Assembly: GCF_000758665.1 (NCBI RefSeq)
Contig: NZ_CP009285.1
Span: 4,712,001 to 4,776,000, forward strand
DNA length: 64,000 nucleotides
Direction: 5' to 3'
Source of the DNA: Paenibacillus borealis
GTDB lineage: Bacteria > Bacillota > Bacilli > Paenibacillales > Paenibacillaceae
A model generated the notes under the pieces. The model made no database searches, was not told the origin of the DNA, and was given only the letters and a program-made list of their open reading frames with translations. Position 1 is the stretch's first letter. Each line of letters opens with the position of its first letter. The translations under genes and the position numbers were made by a program. Positions 1 through 8,007 of the stretch are shown here, one piece after another.

Positions 1-107
1 CCGATCTTAACCTTCACTGCAGCCGAATCACCGCCACACCCGGCGAGTACTGCGAAACACATGACAATCAGCATGAGCGACAATGACAGCTTTTTCCTGA
101 ACTTCAT
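1..107 (-). CDS. Solute-binding lipoprotein, N-terminal part (cut by window edge)
   Basis: Reading leftwards from an ATG at 107, the frame encodes a basic N-terminus (MKFRKKL), a hydrophobic stretch and the lipobox LAGC followed by GGDSAA, a typical lipoprotein signal peptide with the lipidated cysteine at residue 24. AAGGAG lies 8 bases upstream (complement of 116-120). The rest of the gene lies outside the window. Its position divergent from a secreted alpha-amylase-family enzyme suggests a maltodextrin/sugar ABC transporter binding protein, but this is inference: only the signal peptide is visible. Confidence 0.7.
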   Translation of the reverse strand, partial: MKFRKKLSLSLMLIVMCFAVLAGCGGDSAAVKVKI

Positions 108-427
108 TCTTCATTCTCCTTTCTTCCCGGGTCTTTCGCCCTTGCTCTATGCATATGCGGATGCCCGCGGAATGGTTAAAGTCCTGTATTGCTATCGTTT
201 GCACATAAAATCAACGGTTGAAATATCCATTTATTTGCATTTCCACTATTTTTTCAGGTGCACAGGTTATATTTATCCTTATATCAACCAGTAAAGTAGA
301 GTAAATTGAAGAATAACAGCGATATATCCAAATCACTTCGCTCGGAGTCACTCCCAGGAATGTATTTCAAAGTATTCAGGATGTGCAAACGTTTTACCTA
401 TTTCTGTGTATCCCCTAAGATAAAGCA

Positions 428-441
428 ATAAAGCGCTTACG
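428..441. promoter_or_regulatory. cre-like catabolite-control site
   Basis: ATAAAGCGCTTACG contains the palindromic core AAGCGCTT and differs from the CcpA cre consensus (TGWAARCGYTWNCW) at about two positions. It lies between the divergent lipoprotein and amylase genes, 57 bases before the amylase start, a usual place for carbon catabolite control. Motif match only. Confidence 0.45.
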
Positions 442-498
442 AATTTACATATTTAATGAAGCGAAATAATCTAAATGCCTGAAAGGAGTTATTAACAC

Positions 499-2256
499 AT
501 GCATCATGTATCTTCATTTGTCCCTAAATCCTATATTCTGCATGCCTTTGCGGTCACGGGTCTGGCGGCAATGCTGCTGGCCGGGTGCAGCGGTGATGAG
601 AGTACAGGCGGAAATCACGCTGCCAAGGTCTCATCCGCACAACCTTCCTCACCCGTTCACAGTACTGAAGAGGAATCAAGAGCAGGGATACAGAACAACA
701 GCACTGCACAATCTGCCGGTAATTCCGCTGCAGCTGTAGACGAGCAGCCTTCCACCGTGTTTTATGAAATCTTCGTCCGCTCCTTCTATGATTCCAACGG
801 GGACGGTATCGGTGATCTGCAGGGGGTCACTGAGAAGCTGGATTATTTGAATGACGGGGACCCGCAGACGCATGATGATTTGGGTGTCGGAGGAATCTGG
901 CTGATGCCTTTTAATCCCTCCCCCAGCTATCACGGTTACGATGTAACAGATTACCGCAGCATTAATCCGGACTATGGAACACTTGAAGACATGCAGACCC
1001 TGATCAGGGAGGCACATAAACGGGGCATCAAAGTGATTATGGATCTGGTGGTGAACCACACGTCCAAGGCTCATCCCTGGTTTGTGGATTCCGCCAAGAA
1101 TCCGGGCAGTAAATACCGCGACTGGTATATCTGGGCCGAAGATCAGAGCCGCCCGGTAACCGGAACCAGCGCTGCCGGCAGCGGCAGCCCGTGGCATACA
1201 TTGCGGGGAAGCCATTATATGGGGACTTTCTGGGAGGGGATGCCGGATCTCAACTTCGATAATCCTGAGGTCCGCAGTGAAATGAAGAGTATCGGTACCT
1301 ATTGGCTGGAGCTAGGAGTCGACGGTTTCCGTCTGGACGCTGCAAAGCATATTTACGAGGATCTTCTCTCAGACAAAAGTACGGCGACGACGGCCAAAAA
1401 TGTGGCCTGGTGGCAGGAATTCCGCGCAGCCATGAATGAGGTGAATCCGCAGGCGTATATCGTAGGTGAGATCTGGGAGAATTCAGCCGTGTCCGTAGGG
1501 GCTTATCTGAATCAGGCCTTCGATTCCGGCTTTAACTTCGGACTTGCTGAAACGCTGATTCATTCGGCTCAAACCGAAAAAGACAGCGGAGCCGCGTTCA
1601 CCCTGGAGCGGACCTACAAGCTGTATTCGCAAATCTCAGGCGGTGCTTTCACGGATGCCATTTTCCTGACCAATCATGATCAGAACAGGGTTATGAGCCA
1701 GCTGGATGATCAGCCTGATCATGCCGCGATGGCGGCAGCCATGCTGCTGACCCTGCCGGGTAATCCGTTTATCTATTATGGAGAAGAGATCGGGCTGCTG
1801 GGTGTGAAGCCGGATGAAGGCATCCGTGAGCCCATGAAATGGACAGCCGACGGACTAAGTGCTGGTCAGACTTCGTGGGAGCCGGGCAGGAATAATGCTG
1901 CGAATCCCGGGACTGATGTAGAGAGCCAGCAACAATTAAGCGATTCACTGCTGGAACGCTACCGCGAGCTTATCCGGCTGCGGGAAGAGGTGCCGGCCCT
2001 GCGTGACGGAGGAATACGCGATTACCCTTCCGGAAACGGGGGGATTATGGCTTATGAACGGATGACCGCCGGGCAACAGCTACTCGTTATTCATAACTTA
2101 ACGGGATCGGCACAGACGATGCAGCTCCATCCCGGTACTGATGGCAGTATATACTCCGGTATCCTCAGGACAGTTGGCGGCAAAGCCGGACTCAGCAGCA
2201 GCGGGCTCACGCTGCCTGCCTACACTACAGTTATTCTGGAGAGCAAATCGGAGTAG
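499..2256 (+). CDS. Alpha-amylase family (GH13) glycoside hydrolase, lipoprotein
   Basis: 585 aa. The N-terminus has a hydrophobic signal ending in the lipobox LLAGC, so the enzyme should be anchored outside the membrane, followed by a Ser/Thr/Gln-rich linker to about residue 85. The GH13 barrel then shows the conserved regions in order: the DLVVNHTS segment, GVDGFRLDAAK with the nucleophile Asp280, VGEIWE with the acid/base Glu324, and LTNHDQ with the transition-state Asp394. GDG-IGD near residue 100 is the usual calcium/early-barrel motif. Likely hydrolyses alpha-1,4-glucans or maltodextrins to feed the divergent transporter. AAAGGAG sits 10 bases before the ATG. The last 26 bases overlap the convergent gene at 2231. 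Exact specificity (amylase versus oligo-1,6-glucosidase-like) cannot be read from sequence alone. Confidence 0.9.
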   Translation: MHHVSSFVPKSYILHAFAVTGLAAMLLAGCSGDESTGGNHAAKVSSAQPSSPVHSTEEESRAGIQNNSTAQSAGNSAAAVDEQPSTVFYEIFVRSFYDSNGDGIGDLQGVTEKLDYLNDGDPQTHDDLGVGGIWLMPFNPSPSYHGYDVTDYRSINPDYGTLEDMQTLIREAHKRGIKVIMDLVVNHTSKAHPWFVDSAKNPGSKYRDWYIWAEDQSRPVTGTSAAGSGSPWHTLRGSHYMGTFWEGMPDLNFDNPEVRSEMKSIGTYWLELGVDGFRLDAAKHIYEDLLSDKSTATTAKNVAWWQEFRAAMNEVNPQAYIVGEIWENSAVSVGAYLNQAFDSGFNFGLAETLIHSAQTEKDSGAAFTLERTYKLYSQISGGAFTDAIFLTNHDQNRVMSQLDDQPDHAAMAAAMLLTLPGNPFIYYGEEIGLLGVKPDEGIREPMKWTADGLSAGQTSWEPGRNNAANPGTDVESQQQLSDSLLERYRELIRLREEVPALRDGGIRDYPSGNGGIMAYERMTAGQQLLVIHNLTGSAQTMQLHPGTDGSIYSGILRTVGGKAGLSSSGLTLPAYTTVILESKSE

Positions 2257-2905
2257 AATGCATCACCCATTCATAAAAAGCGCAGCATAGCTCCGCCTTC
2301 GTGAGAGGAACTGCAATTACATAGTTCTGTGCGGGTTCGGAGCCCATCCGCAGGAGCCAGCCACCCGAAGCGTTCTCAAGAAACGACGCCTGCTGAAGAC
2401 TCCAGCCGCTGCTGACACGGGAGCATAATCGCAGTTCTCCGGCCATTTCGGGACCTATCATGACCTTGGCCAGTTCAGTAGAACTGGCTAAATCACCTGT
2501 TTCTACCCCCAGGTACTCTGCCAGCATACACAATGTGCAGGACCCCGCTTGTTGATTAATCTCCTCATACCTGCTTCTGGACAGGAAGAGCGCAGGAACA
2601 GACACCATGCGGGTCTCTGCATATTCAAAGCAATTGAAAAGATAATAACAAGCCCGCTTCATTTCACCCGGCTCCTTCAATTCATACCCGAAGGGGTCCT
2701 CTTCAAGCATACCAGTAACTATTATTTTGTCTTTATGTATTTGCATGCAGACATCCTGCGAAGTTTCGCCTTCAAGGTATTTCACCCTGCATATTCCTAC
2801 TGCACCGGAGGCTGTCTGCAGAATGTCCGCCACCACTTTCCGCTCTGTTTCACCGGGGAACAGAAACTGTGCCAAACAGATCACATCTTGAGTATTCACG
2901 TCCAT
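2231..2905 (-). CDS. Hypothetical protein
   Basis: 224 aa, soluble, no signal peptide or membrane segment. I do not recognise the family. It begins MDVNTQDVICLAQFLFPGE and is rich in Glu and in scattered cysteines (about ten). The ATG has AAGGAT just upstream, supporting the start. The 3' end overlaps the convergent amylase gene by 26 bases, so neither gene has an obvious terminator here. Confidence 0.6.
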   Translation of the reverse strand: MDVNTQDVICLAQFLFPGETERKVVADILQTASGAVGICRVKYLEGETSQDVCMQIHKDKIIVTGMLEEDPFGYELKEPGEMKRACYYLFNCFEYAETRMVSVPALFLSRSRYEEINQQAGSCTLCMLAEYLGVETGDLASSTELAKVMIGPEMAGELRLCSRVSSGWSLQQASFLENASGGWLLRMGSEPAQNYVIAVPLTKAELCCAFYEWVMHSTPICSPE

Positions 2906-3080
2906 ATATCCTTCCCTATTTCCATAAATCTGAAATTTATTGTCAATGAGTGGCTTTCAAAAAACGGTTAAACTATAAAACTTGCAATCTTTATGTTATC
3001 ATAAGCTAATTTTAAGGTAAAATTAAGAAATGCAGGGTAAGATCAATACCATGAAATACTTTTAGCGAGGTGATTTCAAA

Positions 3081-3320
3081 ATGAGAATGCTCATCACATT
3101 TCAGAACAAGCTTGTACCTGTATATTTCACAACAGAAAACAAACAGCCGACCCAAAAAGTACTTCGCCTGCTAAACAGCACCCTGGAGCTGAAAATTCAA
3201 AAGGGTAAGAACGCCCTGCAGAAATGTTTGAATTCTCTGATCAGTATCGAAATTAAAGGCTCAGAAGCTATATTGCACAGTTATAGTGAAAATGATTCAC
3301 TGGCTTTATCCCTCTATTAA
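3081..3320 (+). CDS. Small hypothetical protein (79 aa)
   Basis: 79 aa, basic in the middle and mixed beta/alpha in character (starts MRMLITFQNK). GAGGTGA lies about 8 bases before the ATG. The stop codon falls inside the loop of an intrinsic terminator (3308-3337), so the gene forms a complete single-gene transcription unit, the main reason for believing it is real. No family recognised. Confidence 0.55.
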   Translation: MRMLITFQNKLVPVYFTTENKQPTQKVLRLLNSTLELKIQKGKNALQKCLNSLISIEIKGSEAILHSYSENDSLALSLY

Positions 3321-3337
3321 TAGAGGGATATTTTTTT
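3308..3337 (+). terminator. Intrinsic terminator of the 79-aa gene
   Basis: Stem ATCCCTCTA/TAGAGGGAT with a short loop that contains the TAA stop of the preceding gene, followed by a run of seven T. Confidence 0.8.
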
Positions 3338-3375
3338 GCCGGAAAATGGGCTTGATCCTGTCTGGAGGGCACATA

Positions 3376-3410
3376 CAAAAAAGCACACACCTGCAGTCCA
3401 GGAATGTGCT
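3376..3410 (-). terminator. Intrinsic terminator of the 45-aa gene
   Basis: On the minus strand AGCACA ... TGTGCT with an inner CCTG/CAGG pairing is followed by TTTTTTG. It sits 44 bases after the stop codon of the small minus-strand gene at 3454-3591. Confidence 0.7.
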
Positions 3411-3453
3411 CTCTCTATATAATGCGTGTTATCTGTGTTATCAGCGTATGCTT

Positions 3454-3591
3454 TCAGCCAATCCTGAGATTCCGGTTTTCTTCTTTCTCCGCCTTTTGAA
3501 TCCGCAGTTTGAACAACTTCACCAGGTTGCGCCGGGTATGCTCTTCGTGACAGTTGTCCAATTTCTTAATAATGAAACGGTCAATGGACAT
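3454..3591 (-). CDS. Small basic protein (45 aa), unrecognised
   Basis: A 45-codon frame starting MSIDRFIIKKLDN and ending in a very charged helix-like tail (QKAEKEENRNLRIG). AAAGGAG lies 7 bases before the ATG, an ideal Bacillus-type site, and an intrinsic terminator follows. The protein is mostly Lys/Arg/Glu and could be a helical regulator or nucleic-acid-binding peptide, but no family is recognised. The plus-strand frame covering this region (3286-3675) lacks a binding site and is considered a shadow. Confidence 0.65.
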   Translation of the reverse strand: MSIDRFIIKKLDNCHEEHTRRNLVKLFKLRIQKAEKEENRNLRIG

Positions 3592-3851
3592 GTCAATCGC
3601 TCCTTTGGGATGGGGTTTGAATCCCGTTATAGAGAGAGGAAATCATTTCCTTGTCTCCTTGTAACACCTATATAACCGGGTCTCTGAATGCCTAAACCAG
3701 GCTGAAATGCTGTGTTATGAGCGGCTACGAAATTAGTCTTACTACATATTGACGGTTCTCCGGTGAATGGATTCATTCAGCAGGAGATATGGTATCTGTG
3801 CGAAAAAAAGCCTGTTCATGTCGGCAAAATAAAAATTTTATCCGACGGATA

Positions 3852-3906
3852 TTTACAAACAAATTATTAAATGCTATATTATATATAGTTAATATTAAAT
3901 ATATAT
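3852..3906 (+). promoter_or_regulatory. azoR promoter with AT-rich dyad
   Basis: TTTACA (3852-3857) and TATATT (3875-3880) are separated by 17 bases. Just downstream, around the expected start of transcription, an imperfect dyad centred on TTAATATTAA extends on both sides with ATATATA arms (about 3881-3906). This resembles the arrangement in which a MarR/DUF24-type repressor blocks azoreductase genes in Bacillus, but the regulator is not identified. Confidence 0.6.
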
Positions 3907-3922
3907 TTAAGGAGAAATCATA

Positions 3923-4549
3923 ATGTCTAATGTCCTGTTTATCAAAGCAAATAACCGCCCGGCCGAGCAATCTGTAAGTGTTCAGCTCTACAACGAATTC
4001 CTGTCCAGCTACAAGGAATCCCATCCTCAGGATGAAGTGACTGAACTGGATTTGTTCGCTGAACAACTTCCATACTATGACAACACGCTGATCTCCGGCG
4101 TATATAAAGCAGCACAAGGCTTCGAAGCAACTCCGGAAGAAGCTGCCGGCGCCGCTCTCGTTAAGAAATATCTGGACCAGTTCCTGGCCGCTGACAAAGT
4201 GGTATTCGCCTTCCCGCTCTGGAACATGACTGTTCCGGCTGTACTGCACACATACATCGATTACCTGAACCAGGCCGGCACTACCTTCAAGTATACTGCT
4301 GAAGGTCCTGTAGGACTGCTGACAGGCAAAAAAGCAGCTGTACTGAACGCCAGAGGCGGCGTGTACTCCGAAGGCCCGGCAGCAAGTGCTGAAATGGCTG
4401 TTAACTTCATCATGGGTAACCTGAACTTCTGGGGCTTCAAGGAAACTACACAAGTTATCGTTGAAGGACACAACCAGAACCCGCAGAAATCCGCAGAAAT
4501 TATCGCTACCGGTCTGCAACTGGCTAAAACTGCTGCTGCATCGTTCTAA
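3923..4549 (+). CDS. azoR: FMN-dependent NADH-azoreductase
   Basis: 208 aa, the usual length of AzoR. A flavodoxin-like fold is indicated by the N-terminal beta strand and FMN phosphate-binding region (VLFIKANNRPAEQS), by PLWNMTVPAVLHTYIDYL (FMN/quinone site) and by LNARGGVYSEGPA. These enzymes perform two-electron reduction of azo dyes and quinones with NADH and protect against electrophilic quinones. AAGGAGAAATCATA precedes the ATG. Cytoplasmic, monocistronic, with its own promoter and terminator. Confidence 0.9.
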   Translation: MSNVLFIKANNRPAEQSVSVQLYNEFLSSYKESHPQDEVTELDLFAEQLPYYDNTLISGVYKAAQGFEATPEEAAGAALVKKYLDQFLAADKVVFAFPLWNMTVPAVLHTYIDYLNQAGTTFKYTAEGPVGLLTGKKAAVLNARGGVYSEGPAASAEMAVNFIMGNLNFWGFKETTQVIVEGHNQNPQKSAEIIATGLQLAKTAAASF

Positions 4550-4561
4550 TCCGCCAGCATT

Positions 4562-4631
4562 AAAAGTCCGGTTTCACCTTTAGAACTCCGCACTTTTATC
4601 AGGCATCTGTTATAACATTAACCGGACTTTT
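4562..4631 (+). terminator. Probable azoR terminator (long-loop)
   Basis: AAAAGTCCGGTT at 4562-4573 and its exact complement AACCGGACTTTT at 4620-4631 frame a 46-base loop; the second arm runs into TATTT. The loop is long for an intrinsic terminator. Confidence 0.5.
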
Positions 4632-4686
4632 ATTTATATAAAGCTCCGGCGGTGCATCCTCAGGGAATACCGCCGGACCCTGCAAG

Positions 4687-4726
4687 AAGAGGCCACGCAG
4701 CTGTTACATCAGCTGCGTGGCCTCTT
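4687..4726 (-). terminator. Strong terminator of rsgA-like gene
   Basis: A perfect 17-bp stem (AAGAGGCCACGCAGCTG and complement) closes a six-base loop (4704-4709). It lies 15 bases after the stop codon of the minus-strand GTPase gene. A further GC-rich hairpin (about 4646-4677) is adjacent. Confidence 0.75.
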
Positions 4727-4741
4727 TGTGCTCCTGATAGC

Positions 4742-5833
4742 TTAATACTCCTCCAATACCCGCTGCCAGCTGTTGCCCTTGGCACGCGGCGGGGTGCCTT
4801 TTACAGAAGCAGCTGCCGTTTTACGCTTCTGCTTCACTTCCTTGCTGTTCTGGAACAGTAGTTCCTTCTGCGTCTTGCGGTAATTAAGCAGCCGTTTCTC
4901 GTCCAGCACACCGCTTGCGACCGCCTCGAGCACAGCGCAGCCTTCCTCCCGTACATGGCGGCAGTCACTGAAGCGGCAGTCTGCCGCAAGCGTGCTGATA
5001 TCACCGAAGGCCAGATTCAGGCCTCCATCATCCTCCCACAGCTGCAGCTCACGCATCCCCGGCGTATCCACAATGATGCCGCCGTCCGGCAGGACAAACA
5101 GCTCGCGGTGTGTAGTCGTATGCCGTCCGCGGCTGTCCCCTTCCCGGATATCCTGGGTAAGCTGCAGGTTCTGTCCGCTGAGCCAGTTGACCATCGTTGA
5201 TTTGCCGCAGCCGGAGGAACCGGTTAGGGCAACCGTCTGACCTCTGCCGATATAAGGCAGCAGTTCATCCCGCCCGTCCCCCAGGAGGGCGCTAACCGCG
5301 TGTACAGCTACCCCGGGAGCCGCCAGCTGCATCTCGGCGATTTTGTCTGCAGCATCCGTACAAAGATCAGCCTTGGTCAGCAGAATCACCGGATTCGCCC
5401 CACTGTTCCAGGCCATAATCAGATACCGCTCCATCCGCCGCACATTGAAATCATCGTTTAAGGCGCTGACCAGGAACAGGGTATCGACGTTGGAGGCAAC
5501 GATTTGCTCCTCCTGCGTCACTCCTGCCACCTTGCGTGAAATTACGCTGCGGCGGGGCAGGACACCATGAATCACGGCATGCTCCCCGCCGTCCTGCATG
5601 GCCAAAGCCACCCAGTCACCAACTGCCGGATATTCGCCTGACCCGGACAGGCTATGTCTGAGCTTGCCGGATAGTTCTCCCCAGATCTCTCCAGTGCTTG
5701 CGGTTACCCGGTATTTGCTGCCGAAATCACCGACTATTCTGCCCGGCTCAAGTATTCTGGCCTCGAGCTGCTGCAGCTTCTCATTCCATTTCATTTTCCA
5801 TTCTTCATTCCAGCCATACTGTTCGATATTCAT
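4742..5833 (-). CDS. rsgA: RsgA-family ribosome small-subunit GTPase
   Basis: 363 aa. Circularly permuted GTPase order: an OB-fold N-terminus, then G4 (LTKADL), later the P-loop GSSGCGKST and G3 VDTPGMREL, followed by a zinc knuckle (CRFSDCRHVREEGC) and a basic tail (KEVKQKRKTAAAS). RsgA acts late in 30S subunit maturation. The protein is about 60 residues longer than B. subtilis YloQ and stands alone rather than beside prkC/rpe, so it may be a second RsgA paralog. GGAGG lies 6 bases upstream of the chosen ATG. Confidence 0.85.
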   Translation of the reverse strand: MNIEQYGWNEEWKMKWNEKLQQLEARILEPGRIVGDFGSKYRVTASTGEIWGELSGKLRHSLSGSGEYPAVGDWVALAMQDGGEHAVIHGVLPRRSVISRKVAGVTQEEQIVASNVDTLFLVSALNDDFNVRRMERYLIMAWNSGANPVILLTKADLCTDAADKIAEMQLAAPGVAVHAVSALLGDGRDELLPYIGRGQTVALTGSSGCGKSTMVNWLSGQNLQLTQDIREGDSRGRHTTTHRELFVLPDGGIIVDTPGMRELQLWEDDGGLNLAFGDISTLAADCRFSDCRHVREEGCAVLEAVASGVLDEKRLLNYRKTQKELLFQNSKEVKQKRKTAAASVKGTPPRAKGNSWQRVLEEY

Positions 5834-5897
5834 TCATTTCCTCCTGGTTGTTGTTACGTATTGACCTTTAAATATTTCCTTTTTGAGTTTTAGGATC

Positions 5898-6065
5898 AGT
5901 CGCCACTGCGGTGGATATTTGGACTTCCGGCCGCTGTTAGGTTTGGATTTCATGATTTAACACCGGGTTCACGGTGGAAACCCAAACCTAAAGGCGATCG
6001 CTACCGCTCCTCCAGCCCAAAATCCCCCTCCGTCACTCCTTCTCTTTTCTCAAATATTCAATTCT
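5898..6065. repeat. Dispersed intergenic repeat A, copy 1
   Basis: About 165 bases that recur at 49955-50126 in the same orientation. Shared blocks include ACTGCGGTG, GGACTTCCGGCCGCTGTT and CGCTACCGCTCCT, and a common ending TTCAATT. The middle is more divergent. It has no open reading frame and contains short internal dyads (CCACTGCGGTGG). Confidence 0.75.
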
Positions 6066-6192
6066 AAACCAATAGCTTCACTAGCCTGCTTAATCATTCA
6101 CGTGTATTTCCGGGAATTAGTAGCCCCTTCGAATCCTTCTAGCACAGCAGCATCTTTTACAGCATGCAGCATATAATGGCTGCTGTTTCCAC

Positions 6193-6225
6193 AAAAAAAC
6201 CGCCGGAACCCAAAGGCTCCGGCGG
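6193..6225 (-). terminator. Second tandem terminator of the small 6.4-kb unit
   Basis: Minus-strand hairpin CCGCCGGA/TCCGGCGG followed by seven T. Similar in sequence to the terminator at 6347-6382, 120 bases upstream in transcription. Confidence 0.7.
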
Positions 6226-6346
6226 CGGAATCCAAACAAAAAGCTGAAGCACTCCCCTCGTACGGAGAGAGCTGCCTCAGGTTTCTGTGCGAAATGCAGA
6301 CCAGATTACATTCAAGCGCATGAATATAAAGCTGGTCGATGCACGC

Positions 6347-6382
6347 AAAAAAGCCGCCGGAACCGATACGGTTCCCGGCGGC
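6347..6382 (-). terminator. Terminator of the small 6.4-kb transcription unit
   Basis: Minus-strand stem GCCGCCGG-ACC/GGT-CCGGCGGC with a short loop, followed by TTTTTT. It ends a transcript starting from the promoter at 6539-6568. Confidence 0.8.
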
Positions 6383-6409
6383 TCTAAAAGGCATGTTAGA
6401 GCTTACCCG

Positions 6410-6511
6410 CTAAGCTGGGAATCTTATTCCACAGCCGCTGTTCCCGGAAGACACGTATCCACAACAGTTGCAACTGAATCTGAAAACACGGTATAAACTG
6501 TCATTTGACAT
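6410..6511 (-). CDS. Candidate small Cys-rich peptide (33 aa)
   Basis: A strong minus-strand promoter (6539-6568), an AAGGAG (6515-6520) and an intrinsic terminator (6347-6382) delimit a tiny unit. Two frames could use this AAGGAG. The first starts at 6511 and gives 33 aa containing the segment FSCNCCGYVSSGNSGCG (spacing only 3 bases). The second starts at 6504 and ends at 6424, giving 26 aa starting MTVYTVFSDSVATVV with one Cys (spacing 10 bases, more usual). I list the longer, but the shorter is as plausible. Function unknown; a signalling or antimicrobial-type peptide, or a regulatory RNA, are all possible. Confidence 0.35.
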   Translation of the reverse strand: MSNDSLYRVFRFSCNCCGYVSSGNSGCGIRFPA

Positions 6512-6538
6512 CGTCTCCTTCCGAACTAATATGCTGTT

Positions 6539-6568
6539 ATGATAAACGCGCTGCCGGCTGTTTGTCAA
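6539..6568 (-). promoter_or_regulatory. Strong sigma-A promoter for small unit
   Basis: Minus-strand TTGACA (6563-6568) and TATCAT (6539-6544) with an 18-base spacer, about 20 bases upstream of the AAGGAG at 6515-6520. It lies in the gap after the HAD gene's stop codon, so it does not serve a known gene. Confidence 0.7.
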
Positions 6569-6600
6569 CAGGCTCTCTTGTATTTTTTAACAATACCTGT

Positions 6601-7272
6601 TTAAATAATGCCTTCAAGCTCATCCAGCTCCTGAATTGTGGCGATAGGCTTCACGTTCAGCGATTCATCCCAGGCATGGTTACGCTTCAGCCAGATGGTA
6701 TCCATTCCGGCCCGGACTGCCCCCCAGATATCATTCACCGGATGGTCACCTATGAACAAGGTCTTCTCTGCAGTTGAACCAAGACGTTCCAAGGCCAGCT
6801 GGTAGATCTTAGGGTCCGGTTTGCTGATTCCGACTTCACCCGAAATAACGATGGTCCGGAAATAACCGCGCAGGCCAAGCAGATCAATTTTGCCATATTG
6901 AATATCCCTGCTGCCATTGGTTACAAGTCCCAGCGGATATCCGCGGCCTTGGCAATATTCAAGTGCCGCTACTGCATGCTTCATGATTGCCCCATGGTGA
7001 ATATACGTCTCGTCGTAATAATCCCGTATTTCCTCTGCCGACCGCGCTGTCTGCCAAGGGAGAACTTCGCTTAATTCCGTAAAGAAACCATCCTTGTCAC
7101 GGTACCCGTCAGCATCTCTGATAATCATATCTTCAATCACCCGGGCGGCTTCATCCTTATTCAGGTGTCCGAGGAAATCCTGCACGAATTTCATGCTGAA
7201 GCTGCGGAAGGTCTGATCACGGTCCATCAGCGTATTGTCCAGATCAAACAGTATAGCTTGTACTTCCTTCAT
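6601..7272 (-). CDS. HAD-superfamily hydrolase (YjjG/YfnB-like)
   Basis: 223 aa. HAD motif I is LFDLDNTL with nucleophile Asp10 and Asp12, motif II is LVTNGS, motif III falls at the lysine of SKPDPKIY and motif IV is FIGDHPVNDI. The helical C1 cap between motifs I and II is typical of small-molecule phosphatases such as nucleotide or sugar-phosphate phosphatases. Substrate not predictable. Cytoplasmic, single gene, ends 60 bases before a new promoter on the same strand. Confidence 0.85.
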   Translation of the reverse strand: MKEVQAILFDLDNTLMDRDQTFRSFSMKFVQDFLGHLNKDEAARVIEDMIIRDADGYRDKDGFFTELSEVLPWQTARSAEEIRDYYDETYIHHGAIMKHAVAALEYCQGRGYPLGLVTNGSRDIQYGKIDLLGLRGYFRTIVISGEVGISKPDPKIYQLALERLGSTAEKTLFIGDHPVNDIWGAVRAGMDTIWLKRNHAWDESLNVKPIATIQELDELEGII

Positions 7273-7428
7273 CCTTACGTATCCCCTTATTTCATCAATT
7301 TCAATGATCTACAACATCAGAGATTCATTGTACTATGCGCCGGGGAACAAAGAAAAGACCATTCCGCTAAGAAGAACAAACGCTTCTTCAACAGGATGGC
7401 CTATATTTGCAGATCAGGTCCGTAACGC

Positions 7429-7887
7429 TTAAGATTCAAAATGCTCGGCGCGATGCGTAAGCATCATTTCTTCTTCCGTAATGTAAAGCGGGAACGGCGG
7501 CGTTTCCTTGAGGTAACGTTCCGTAGCGAGCAGCCGGTAATGAACCTCCGGCAGCCAGGTATCTTCAAGCAGCGGGAGCTTGCCCGTATCACTGATATAA
7601 TTGTCTACAGCCGACTGCACCATGTCGAGGTAATACGGTACCAGCTTGTCAGCTTCCTCAAAAATTTCAAAGGTTTCGCGGGACATATAGAACTTCTGCT
7701 GCGGGACCCCGCCTAAATATCGTTTAAGCCGGCCTAGATCAATACTTTTATCTTCCATAATCAGAGCAGTGCGGTTAATCGGCGCAGGCATATCTTCTTC
7801 GAATTGCCTAACAGCCTGCTTGATCTGCGGCAAGGTAACGGTGAGATGGGCTGACGGCATATTTTTTTTGGCGCGTTTGAATATCAT
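7429..7887 (-). CDS. Conserved hypothetical protein
   Basis: 152 aa from the ATG at 7887, chosen because AAAGGAG (complement of 7897-7903) lies 9 bases upstream; a longer frame would place this site inside the gene. The N-terminus is basic (MIFKRAKKN) and the rest is soluble and acidic (EEDMPAP, EEADKLVPYYL). It resembles small Bacillales proteins of unknown function (possibly DUF3939), but I cannot confirm this. Confidence 0.6.
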   Translation of the reverse strand: MIFKRAKKNMPSAHLTVTLPQIKQAVRQFEEDMPAPINRTALIMEDKSIDLGRLKRYLGGVPQQKFYMSRETFEIFEEADKLVPYYLDMVQSAVDNYISDTGKLPLLEDTWLPEVHYRLLATERYLKETPPFPLYITEEEMMLTHRAEHFES

Positions 7888-8007
7888 ACTGAAAGTCTCC
7901 TTTCGAAGCATATGTCAGATAACGCTTACAATTCCATTTTATTCGTTATTCAAACATTTAATCAGCAGATCCGAACTTGTCACACAAAATCCCCATTTAT
8001 TAGAGCA

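Noticed and set aside
6098..6394. 98-codon minus frame running through two terminators
   Set aside because: Passes through both intrinsic terminators of the small unit and has no ribosome site.
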